A stretch of DNA of 64,000 nt. It comes from Mycobacterium sp. (lineage in GTDB: Bacteria > Actinomycetota > Actinomycetes > Mycobacteriales > Mycobacteriaceae). The notes beneath the pieces are model-generated. The model was given only the letters and a program-made list of their open reading frames with translations, searched no databases and was not told the origin of the DNA. Numbering within the stretch: position 1 is the first letter of the stretch; every line of letters starts with the position of its first letter. Positions 51,867 to 58,239 of this stretch are shown in pieces. Where the stretch lies: the NCBI GenBank assembly GCA_020438865.1, contig JAGQTU010000005.1, positions 1 to 64,000 of the forward strand. The letters run 5' to 3'. Position numbers and translations under genes: made by a program.

Positions 51867-51884
51867 GGTGAACAGCGGATGAAC
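51867..51884. promoter_or_regulatory. PHO-box-like direct repeat GGTGAAC-AGCG-GATGAAC upstream of pit
   Basis: On the minus strand it reads GTTCATC-CGCT-GTTCACC, the 11-bp-spaced direct repeat recognised by actinobacterial PhoP/RegX3-type regulators. It lies 95 bp before the pit ATG in the 243-bp gap 51736-51978. Nothing else there was recognised except a candidate -10 CAGAAT 7 nt before the pit start. Confidence 0.6.
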
Positions 51885-51978
51885 AGCTCAACAGCATCAG
51901 CAAATTGCCAGGTTGACCGGATATCGGTGACTTTCGGCAGCTAGTCAAAGTGTCCGATGGCACGCCAGAATCAACGCC

Positions 51979-53253
51979 ATGAGCGCGGAGCTGATCATCC
52001 TGGTGCTTTTGATCGCCACGGCACTGGCCTTCGACTTCACCAACGGGTTCCACGACACCGGCAACGCGATGGCGACCTCCATCGCGACCGGGGCGCTGAA
52101 GCCGAAGACGGCGGTGCTGCTGGCGGGCGTGTTGAACCTGGTCGGCGCCTTCCTATCGGTAGAGGTGGCCGTCACCGTCACGACCTCGGTGCTCAAGGTG
52201 CAGGACTCGAAGACCGGCCACCTGCTGCCCGGTATCGACGCCTCGACCGGTTTGACGATCATCTTCGCGGGCCTCATCGGTGGCATCCTGTGGAACCTGC
52301 TGACCTGGCTGTTCGGCATCCCGTCGAGCTCGTCGCACGCCCTGTTCGGTGGGCTCATCGGGGCCGGCCTGGCCGCCCTGGGCACCAAGGGCGTCAACTG
52401 GACCGGCGTCACCCAGAAGGTGCTGATCCCCGCGCTCGCGGCCCCGGTCATCGCCGGCCTCGTCGCGGCCTGCGGCACCTGGCTGGTCTACCGGATCACC
52501 CGCAAGGTGCTGGCGCGCCGCCGCGAGGAGGGCTTCCGCTGGGGTCAGATCGCCACCGCGTCGCTGGTCGCGCTGTCGCACGGCACCAACGACGCGCAGA
52601 AGACCATGGGCGTCATCGCGCTCGCGCTGATCACCACCGGGCATCTGACCGGCGATGTGAAGAAGGACGGCCTGCCGTTCTGGATCATCTTCAGCTGCGC
52701 GGTGGCCATCGGCCTAGGCACCTACCTCGGCGGCTGGCGGGTCATCCGCACGCTGGGCAAGGGCCTGGTGGAGATCGAGTCGCCGCAGGGCCTGGCCGCC
52801 GAGGCATCGTCGGCGGCGATCATCCTCAGCTCCAGCGCCGCCGGTATGGCCCTGTCGACCACCCACGTCGCCACCGGCTCGATCCTGGGCAGCGGCGTCG
52901 GCAAGCCGGGCGCCGAGGTGCGCTGGGCGGTGGCCGGCCGGATGGCGGTCGCCTGGCTGATCACGCTTCCGGCGGCCGGTCTGGTCGGTGCGCTGGCGTA
53001 CTGGCTGTCCTACTTCGTCAAGGACGTCACGAGTTCCCCGTTGATGGGTGACGGGCTGATCTTCCTGATCCTGCTGGGGGCGTCCTTCTTCATGTGGTGG
53101 CGTGCCCAGCAGCAGAAGGTCGACCACAGCAACGTCAACGCCGACTGGGACACCTCGACCAACTCCGTCGTGCCCGCCGAGGTCCGCGAGGCCGCCAAGA
53201 ACGGCAAAGCGGTCAAGCCGACCACCACGACCACGCCCAAAGCGTCGGTCTGA
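51979..53253 (+). CDS. pitA: Low-affinity inorganic phosphate transporter (Pit)
   Basis: A 424-residue phosphate permease with about ten helices. The duplicated signature appears as 'FDFTNGFHDTGNAMATSIATGAL' near 19-41 and 'ALSHGTNDAQKTMGVIALAL' near 197-216. The C-terminus is a charged tail ending in Thr/Lys repeats. It imports metal-phosphate with protons. In M. tuberculosis the equivalent gene lies on the other strand relative to menE, so this locus has been inverted. A PHO-box-like site upstream suggests phosphate control. Confidence 0.94.
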   Translation: MSAELIILVLLIATALAFDFTNGFHDTGNAMATSIATGALKPKTAVLLAGVLNLVGAFLSVEVAVTVTTSVLKVQDSKTGHLLPGIDASTGLTIIFAGLIGGILWNLLTWLFGIPSSSSHALFGGLIGAGLAALGTKGVNWTGVTQKVLIPALAAPVIAGLVAACGTWLVYRITRKVLARRREEGFRWGQIATASLVALSHGTNDAQKTMGVIALALITTGHLTGDVKKDGLPFWIIFSCAVAIGLGTYLGGWRVIRTLGKGLVEIESPQGLAAEASSAAIILSSSAAGMALSTTHVATGSILGSGVGKPGAEVRWAVAGRMAVAWLITLPAAGLVGALAYWLSYFVKDVTSSPLMGDGLIFLILLGASFFMWWRAQQQKVDHSNVNADWDTSTNSVVPAEVREAAKNGKAVKPTTTTTPKASV

Positions 53254-53276
53254 CACCGGAATCAAAGGACAAGTCG

Positions 53277-53561
53277 ATGACTTACTTCGAGTCGATTCTC
53301 AAGGTGCTGATCGTGGGCCTGGTGCTCGGTGCCGGCCTGCCCGCGGTGTTCGCGACCGGGATGCTGGCCTACTCGTTCGGGGCGGGCGGCGAAGAGGCCG
53401 ACCACCTCATGCACAAGCCGAACCCGGCGCTGAAGATTCTCGGGATCCTGCTGTTCCTGTTCGTCAGCTTCGTGATCATCACCGCGGTCGCGTGGATCAC
53501 CCGCGCGACCGTCATTCACCACTTCGGTGTCGATCTGTTCCCGATGTTCCCCAAGAAGTGA
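53277..53561 (+). CDS. Small two-helix membrane protein downstream of pit
   Basis: A 94-residue protein with helices at about 7-30 ('ILKVLIVGLVLGAGLPAVFATGM') and 52-75 ('LKILGILLFLFVSFVIITAVAWI'). AAAGGAC precedes ATG 53277. It is the companion gene of pit in mycobacteria and may be a transporter accessory. No motif suggests a catalytic role. Confidence 0.8.
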   Translation: MTYFESILKVLIVGLVLGAGLPAVFATGMLAYSFGAGGEEADHLMHKPNPALKILGILLFLFVSFVIITAVAWITRATVIHHFGVDLFPMFPKK

Positions 53562-53568
53562 GGGTGCG

Positions 53569-53889
53569 ATGACAGTCCAGCAGCAGCAGCCGAGCCCGAC
53601 ATTTCTGGAGAACGTCCTCGGTTGGTTGCACAAGGGTTATCCGGAAGGTGTTCCGCGCAAGGACTACTACCCGCTGCTGGCACTGCTGAAGAGGTCGCTG
53701 TCCGAGGACGACCTGGTGCAGGCGGCGCAGACCATCCTGCGCGAGAGCGACTTCGAGACTCCCGTGACGCCGGATCAGATTCGGCAGGCGATCAGCGACG
53801 TCATCGAGAAGGAGCCGACGTCCGACGAGATCAACCAGGTAGCCGGTCGGCTCGCGATGGTGGGCTGGCCGCTGGCCGACCACGGCTGA
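53569..53889 (+). CDS. DUF3349 protein, pit-side copy
   Basis: A 106-residue paralogue of the DUF3349 protein at 51433: 'NVLGWLHKGYPEGVPRKDYYPLLALLKRSLSEDDLVQAAQTILRES' aligns with 'KIVTWIKSGYPDGVPQPDQVPLFALLRRRLGDEEVRLVAQQLVES', and both end in GWPL. It starts at ATG 53569, 7 bp after the small membrane gene, so it belongs to the pit transcript. Two DUF3349 genes on opposite sides of pit indicate duplication. Function unknown. Confidence 0.85.
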   Translation: MTVQQQQPSPTFLENVLGWLHKGYPEGVPRKDYYPLLALLKRSLSEDDLVQAAQTILRESDFETPVTPDQIRQAISDVIEKEPTSDEINQVAGRLAMVGWPLADHG

Positions 53890-53908
53890 CGCCACAAACG
53901 AACGCCCG

Positions 53909-54385
53909 CTACGTCGGGAGCGTGGTCGCCAGCGTCGTCGGGGTGATGGTGATCCGCACGCTGTAGGACGAGATCGCCTCGCCGAGGCCCAATAGATCCG
54001 CCTCCAGGTGGTACTTGGCCCAGAACATCTTGTCTTCCCTGGGGTCGACGGCTTCAGCCGTCACCGCAGCCTTGCCGCCGACGACGACGATGCCCCTGCC
54101 GCCGCCATCGGACTCCAGGTGCAGGCTCACCTCGGGGTGCTCGAACACGTGCGTCACCCGGCCGGCCCGGGGCGGGCTGTAGACGGTGAAGGTCCCGCCG
54201 TCGAAGTAGAACCACATCAGCGCCGGCGCCGGAATGCCCGTCGAAGCCACCGTGGTCAGCCACGCGTAGCGTGCGTGCGTCAGCTTCTTGGTGAGCTCGC
54301 GGCTGAGATCGTCCGCGTTGAAGGGCATTTCGGTGACTTGACCGGCGAGCCCGCGGAAATCCAGTTCACCCTCGGTGGCATTCAC
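53909..54385 (-). CDS. Pyridoxamine 5'-phosphate oxidase-like (TIGR03667-type) protein
   Basis: A 158-residue split-barrel flavin or F420 protein: 'HARYAWLTTVASTGIPAPALMWFYFDGGTFTVYSPPRAGRVTHVF' and 'VSLHLESDGGGRGIVVVGGKA'. GTG 54385 is used because GGGGAGG sits 6 nt upstream; an internal ATG 54328 would remove about 19 residues. It lies alone, convergent to the pit operon. The substrate is unknown. Confidence 0.82.
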   Translation of the reverse strand: MNATEGELDFRGLAGQVTEMPFNADDLSRELTKKLTHARYAWLTTVASTGIPAPALMWFYFDGGTFTVYSPPRAGRVTHVFEHPEVSLHLESDGGGRGIVVVGGKAAVTAEAVDPREDKMFWAKYHLEADLLGLGEAISSYSVRITITPTTLATTLPT

Positions 54386-54478
54386 TGGGTGCCTCCCCGC
54401 GACTCGAGCATCTCGGGAAGGTAGTCGGAGAAGGTGATGCGCGCCTTGACGGCAGGTGAAGTCCAGGCAAACGACCGA

Positions 54479-54865
54479 TCAGCCGCGCGTATCCCTCCGC
54501 AGCGGGTGGTCCGCGGGGATCTGCACGAAGATCAGCGTCACGCCGTCCGGGTCGGTCACGTGCATCTCGTGCAGCCCCCACGGTTCCTGGCGGGCCTCCC
54601 GTGCGATCTCGACACCGCGGCCGCGCAGTTCGTCCTGGGTGGCGTAGATGTCGCGGACCTGCAGCCAGAGCGCGCCGGGAAATGCGTCGCCCGGCGTCGT
54701 CGGCGCGCCGTGCCCGGCCAGTTCGATCAGCGACTGCCCGGCGTAGAACACCGTGCCCGCCCCGTATTCGCGGGCGATGGCCAGACCGATGGCGTCGCGG
54801 TAGAACGCCACCGAACGCTGATAGTCGAACGGCCGGAACAGGATTCGGCTCGCCAGGATCTCCAT
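54479..54865 (-). CDS. Glyoxalase/bleomycin-resistance superfamily (VOC) protein
   Basis: A 128-residue VOC protein: 'ASRILFRPFDYQRSVAFYRDAIGLAIAREYG', 'SLIELAGHG' and 'HEMHVTDPDGVTLIFVQIPAD' give the paired beta-alpha-beta-beta-beta units with His/Glu metal positions. Length matches the 128-residue mycobacterial homologue annotated as a lactoylglutathione-lyase-like protein. It follows the SDR gene by 8 bp. Reaction unknown; detoxification or dioxygenase chemistry is possible. Confidence 0.86.
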   Translation of the reverse strand: MEILASRILFRPFDYQRSVAFYRDAIGLAIAREYGAGTVFYAGQSLIELAGHGAPTTPGDAFPGALWLQVRDIYATQDELRGRGVEIAREARQEPWGLHEMHVTDPDGVTLIFVQIPADHPLRRDTRG

Positions 54866-54873
54866 GTCACTCC

Positions 54874-55767
54874 TCAGCTGGGCTGCATGCGCTGACGCCT
54901 GAGCATGCGGTTGAGCACACCGGGTGCGACGACGTCGAGCGCGCGCGCCGACACCGCGATGCGCGGGGCGATGCGCACCGGGCGGTGCCGGGCGGCGTCG
55001 ATCATCCACTGCCCGGCCTCGCGGGGGGTCAGCGCGGGCAGGCCGTCGTAGGCCTTGGTCGGCGCGATCATCGGGGTGGCGACCAGCGGGTAATACAACG
55101 TGGTGGAATGCACTCCGCGACTTGACCATTCGGTCTCGATGACCCGGCTCACCGCCGACAGCGCGGCCTTGGACGCGTTGTACACCCCGAACAGTGGCGA
55201 GGCCTCGCTGAGCACACCCCAGGTCGAGACGTTGATGATGTGGCCGTCGCCGCGCTCGATCATCCCCGGCGCGAAGCCGCGGATCAGCCGCAGCGGCGAG
55301 TAGTAGTTGAGCACCATGGTGCGCTCCACGTCGTGCCAGCGGTCCAGCGATTCGGCCAGCGGCCGGCGGATCGAGCGGCCGGCGTTGTTGACCAGGATGT
55401 CGATGTCGCCGACGGTGTCGACCAGGTCGTCGACGGCGTCGAGGTCGGACAGGTCGCAGGGCACCGCGGTGGCTGTGCCGCCGTTGGCGGTGATCCGGTC
55501 GGCGACCTCCTGCAGCAGGTCTTCGCGGCGCGCGACGACGATGACCTCGGCGCCCTTCTGCGCGAACAGTTCGGCCCCGGCCTCGCCGATTCCCGACGAG
55601 GCCCCGGTGACCAGGACGCGCTTGCCGCGCAGTCGCACGGTGGTGCCGGTCGGCGCGCTGAGCGGCGGGCGCATCCCGGCCAGGGCGATGGCGTCGGTCA
55701 GCCGGCGGCGCAGAGGGGTCACGCCTGCCGAGTCTATTGATGCGGTTTCGTCAGGGTTGTTGGACAC
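54874..55767 (-). CDS. Short-chain dehydrogenase/reductase
   Basis: A 297-residue SDR with G55-ASSGIG61 (VLVTGASSGIG), NNAG around 127-130, S181 and Y196-NASK200. It has a ~45-residue N-terminal extension before the Rossmann strand. The C-terminus is basic (RMLRRQRMQ). The mycobacterial counterpart sits beside the same VOC gene. It likely uses NADP(H) on a lipid or steroid-like alcohol; unproven. GTG 55767 overlaps the secreted-protein gene by 17 bp. Confidence 0.9.
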   Translation of the reverse strand: MSNNPDETASIDSAGVTPLRRRLTDAIALAGMRPPLSAPTGTTVRLRGKRVLVTGASSGIGEAGAELFAQKGAEVIVVARREDLLQEVADRITANGGTATAVPCDLSDLDAVDDLVDTVGDIDILVNNAGRSIRRPLAESLDRWHDVERTMVLNYYSPLRLIRGFAPGMIERGDGHIINVSTWGVLSEASPLFGVYNASKAALSAVSRVIETEWSSRGVHSTTLYYPLVATPMIAPTKAYDGLPALTPREAGQWMIDAARHRPVRIAPRIAVSARALDVVAPGVLNRMLRRQRMQPS

Positions 55768-56380
55768 CGTTCTGGGCGATGCTCTGAGCGCCGCAGGTGA
55801 TCGTCATCGCGGCGGCGACCACCGGGTCCTGCAGCGAGGTGCCGGGGATGGTGTCGGAGCGGCCGATAGTCGCGCGGAAGCCGTCGAGATCGATCTCGGT
55901 GCGGCGCACGGTGTAGCCGCCACCGTCGGGCAGTGCCTGCAGTCCGACCAGGCGTGGGCCGTCACCGAGGTCGGCGCAGCCGACGCCGGTGCCGTTGCCG
56001 CGCAGGTTCTGCAGGTCGAACTCGAACGGCTCACCCTGCCCGTCGTACACGGTGGAGATCTTGCAGTCGTCGAGCACATAGAGGCGGGCCACCCGGCCGT
56101 TGCTCACGATCAGCTGCCGGTAACCGCCGCCCTGCGCGTCCATCACCATCGCCTGCAACGGCATGGGGCCCGCGTTGGGCACCCGGATCCGGTTGGTGCC
56201 CCCGGCCGTGGTCACGCCGACCAGCCCGTCGGGGCTGATCCACACCGTGCCGCCGTCGAAGGGCTTGCTGGCCGAACCGGGCGTCGCCCCCTCGTCGATG
56301 CAGAACGGGTCGGCGTGCGCCGCCGGGGCGAAGTTCAGCAGGGCCGCGCCGAGTGCCGCGGCGATCAGCAGGCGGATCAT
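55751..56380 (-). CDS. Secreted protein of unknown function
   Basis: A 209-residue exported protein with a signal peptide (MIRLLIAAALGAALLNFAPAAHA, cleavage before DPFCIDEG). The mature part is beta-rich and has four cysteines ('PFCIDEG', 'DDCKIST', 'VGCADLG', 'ITCGAQS') that could form two disulfides. The family is widespread in mycobacteria and unassigned. ATG 56380 overlaps the nitroreductase stop, so they are cotranscribed. Confidence 0.8.
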   Translation of the reverse strand: MIRLLIAAALGAALLNFAPAAHADPFCIDEGATPGSASKPFDGGTVWISPDGLVGVTTAGGTNRIRVPNAGPMPLQAMVMDAQGGGYRQLIVSNGRVARLYVLDDCKISTVYDGQGEPFEFDLQNLRGNGTGVGCADLGDGPRLVGLQALPDGGGYTVRRTEIDLDGFRATIGRSDTIPGTSLQDPVVAAAMTITCGAQSIAQNGVQQP

Positions 56381-56829
56381 CGGGCCGGCTCGAATCGGAA
56401 CACCGCGCACCGCCCCGCGAGCGCCTCGAATTCATCGGGCCTGCCCTCGGTGACCAGGCCGGCGTTCTTCATGAAGCTGACGCCGGTGGGCACCAGGGTG
56501 GGGAAGGCCCGCAGCAGCGGGCGGGCCTCGTCGGCGGGCAGTTCGACCATGCGGACCGGTTCGGCGCTGCGGCCCTGGGTCAGCGTCGCGACGTCGGCGG
56601 CGCGGGCATTGCGCACCCAGTCCGCCCCCGGGAATCCGCCGACGACGTAGCGCTTGCCGTCGACCGTGAACGGGGTGATCGGGGTGGACCGCGGCTTACC
56701 GGACTTGCGGCCCGGCACCGTGAGCACCACCGGGCCGTCCTTCATGATGCCCAGTCGCATGACGGTCATGAACACCTTGTTCATCGGTTTCAGCCACCAC
56801 GGCGGGGTGATGCGCTCGGAGTCAGCCAT
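56377..56829 (-). CDS. Deazaflavin (F420)-dependent nitroreductase family protein
   Basis: A 150-residue Ddn-like protein: 'PVVLTVPGRKSGKPRSTPITPFTVDGKRYVVGGFPGADWVRNARAA' is the cofactor-binding region. The N-terminus 'PPWWLKPMNKVFMTVMRLG' is an amphipathic membrane-facing helix, as in Ddn. The start ATG 56829 follows TAGCGT by 6 nt, indicating a leaderless mRNA. This family reduces quinones and nitroimidazole drugs. Confidence 0.87.
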   Translation of the reverse strand: MADSERITPPWWLKPMNKVFMTVMRLGIMKDGPVVLTVPGRKSGKPRSTPITPFTVDGKRYVVGGFPGADWVRNARAADVATLTQGRSAEPVRMVELPADEARPLLRAFPTLVPTGVSFMKNAGLVTEGRPDEFEALAGRCAVFRFEPAR

Positions 56830-56835
56830 GCCCAA

Positions 56836-56841
56836 ACGCTA
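56836..56841 (-). promoter_or_regulatory. -10 element TAGCGT of the nitroreductase gene
   Basis: TAGCGT, 6 nt, ATG 56829. Confidence 0.5.
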
Positions 56842-57177
56842 CCCCGCGCGCAGTCCGGGGTGGGGCGTCTCTTGCCCGGCTTTGAGCGACTCTGCCGCGT
56901 CCCGCATGGCCTGCACCCGTGTGATGATGCGGTGTTCGGTGCCGCGCGGCATCCCCGCTGCGCTGTAACGGCCCCGGCCCCTTCTGCGCACCCGATCCCT
57001 TCGCATTTCCCAGCGCAACGCGTCGGACACCGTCTTCGTGGGCCGCCCCGGCACGATGAAGTTCCAGTCGTCCAGTGCGGCAACGAGTTCGGTGACGCTG
57101 CTCTGCCCCTGCAACTGCAACAGCCGGGTCAGGCAGTACCGCAGCTCAGTTCCGCGCAACACGTAACGATCGGCCAT
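56839..57177 (-). CDS. Small HTH-like hypothetical protein flanked by inverted 19-bp repeats
   Basis: A 112-residue basic protein. Residues 15-75 ('CLTRLLQLQGQSSVTELVAALDDWNFIVPGRPTKTVSDALRWEMRRDRVRRRGRGRYS') read as a winged-helix-like DNA-binding domain. The C-terminus ('AESLKAGQE') is coded by copy F of the dispersed repeat, and copy E lies 39 bp upstream of the start, so the gene is bracketed by inverted copies. This looks like a mobile or recently acquired unit. Function unknown. Confidence 0.6.
   Translation of the reverse strand: MADRYVLRGTELRYCLTRLLQLQGQSSVTELVAALDDWNFIVPGRPTKTVSDALRWEMRRDRVRRRGRGRYSAAGMPRGTEHRIITRVQAMRDAAESLKAGQETPHPGLRAG
56873..56891 (-). repeat. Dispersed 19-bp repeat, copy F (two mismatches)
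   Basis: On the minus strand it reads AGTCGCTCAAAGCCGGGCA. It lies inside the 3' coding end of the small HTH-like gene, where the TAG of other copies is replaced, so the frame stays open. Confidence 0.75.
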
Positions 57178-57215
57178 GACCGCACCGTCGCACACGCCCC
57201 CGACAATCGCGGGAT

Positions 57216-57234
57216 AGTCGCTCGTAGCCGGGCA
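57216..57234 (+). repeat. Dispersed 19-bp repeat, copy E
   Basis: An exact AGTCGCTCGTAGCCGGGCA preceded by AT, in the 65-bp gap between the HAD hydrolase stop and the HTH-like gene start. It is inverted relative to copy F. Confidence 0.85.
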
Positions 57235-57242
57235 CCACACAC

Positions 57243-57905
57243 CTACCCCAGGAGCGCGTCGACGAGGGCCCGCGGTCGCTGATCGGTGGGCAGCGGGTCG
57301 ACCAGGATGAAATCGCAGCCCACCGCGCGGGCGGCGCCGTCGTTCTCCTCGCTGTCGCCGACCATGACCGCGTCCTCGGCGGCGACGCCCAACCGCTCCA
57401 GCGCGACGCGGAAGATCCGGGGGTCGGGTTTGACCGCGCCGACTTCGTAGGACAGCACGAACTCGTCGATCTGGGCGCCGGCCCGCCGGAACGCCGGGCG
57501 GAGGTCGAACGCGATGTTGGAGACGACGGCGGTCTTCACCCCGCGCCCGCGCAGCGCGTCGAGCACCTCGACGGTGTCGGGGTAGGGCGTCCACGACAGC
57601 GGGTCGACCACCCGGTCGTAGAGCGCGCGGGCGTGCCGGTCGGGCAGCCCGGATTCGCGCAGCACATGGAGGTAGGCCTCGCGGTGCAGCGACGGTGCCA
57701 GGTCGCGGTCCAGCCAGGCCCGGTAGGCCTCCTCGGACATCCCGGCCATCCGTCCGGTGGGGTGGGTGAGCCGTTCCATCAGCTCGGCCTGCACGTGCTG
57801 GTCGACCGGACCGCTGGTCAGCTCCATGCCGTCGAACCAGCTGTCGTCCTCCTCGAGGCGGAACAGCGTGCCGGAGAAGTCGAACAGGACGGCGCGTACG
57901 GGCAT
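57243..57905 (-). CDS. HAD superfamily hydrolase
   Basis: A 220-residue HAD phosphatase with nucleophile motif LFDFSGTLF, in which the second Asp is replaced by Ser. A helical cap follows. 'TAVVSNIAF' is motif II, 'VKPDPRIFRVAL' holds the Lys and 'MVGDSEENDGAARAVG' motif IV. The usual DxD pattern is altered to DFS, so a pure phosphatase role is doubtful; family members with DxS can be dehalogenases or other hydrolases. ATG 57905 gives MPVRAVLFDF. Confidence 0.83.
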   Translation of the reverse strand: MPVRAVLFDFSGTLFRLEEDDSWFDGMELTSGPVDQHVQAELMERLTHPTGRMAGMSEEAYRAWLDRDLAPSLHREAYLHVLRESGLPDRHARALYDRVVDPLSWTPYPDTVEVLDALRGRGVKTAVVSNIAFDLRPAFRRAGAQIDEFVLSYEVGAVKPDPRIFRVALERLGVAAEDAVMVGDSEENDGAARAVGCDFILVDPLPTDQRPRALVDALLG

Positions 57906-57975
57906 GGCCCCATCGTCGCATCGCCGACACAACTCTTTGCGTTTGGATGTGACGTCGATCACGCAGCTCTGGTAT

Positions 57976-57991
57976 TGTGAACGCGCTCACA
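57976..57991. promoter_or_regulatory. Perfect CRP-type site TGTGA-ACGCGC-TCACA
   Basis: It matches the consensus TGTGA-N6-TCACA at every fixed position. It overlaps a candidate -10 (TATTGT, 57973-57978) for the 69-residue membrane-protein gene, so repression by the cAMP receptor protein is likely there. The divergent HAD gene could also respond. Confidence 0.75.
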
Positions 57992-58005
57992 CTTGGAGGT
58001 GTTCG

Positions 58006-58215
58006 ATGGCTGTTGTGAACGATTCGAGCCTTGCTCGCCCTTCGTCGACGACCGAAGGCGCCTTCCAGCGTGTGTTCATGGCCGTCGTGCTGGCCGTCAT
58101 CGCGATCGGGGCCATCGTCGGCATGGTGATCGCCGTGTCGACGGGACAGGGCGAGGCCGTCTTCGGCATCGGCCTGATCGCCGGCGGCCTGCTGTTCGCC
58201 GCCGCGCTCAGTTAG
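58006..58215 (+). CDS. Small membrane protein under a CRP-type site
   Basis: A 69-residue protein with a Ser/Thr-rich N-terminus and two helices at about 22-44 ('FMAVVLAVIAIGAIVGMVIAV') and 51-68 ('AVFGIGLIAGGLLFAAAL'). GGAGG at 57995-57999 lies 6 nt before ATG 58006. The perfect CRP-type site just upstream points to cAMP control. Function unknown. Confidence 0.8.
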   Translation: MAVVNDSSLARPSSTTEGAFQRVFMAVVLAVIAIGAIVGMVIAVSTGQGEAVFGIGLIAGGLLFAAALS

Positions 58216-58239
58216 CGCTCGGCTCGCCGCCCCGCATCG

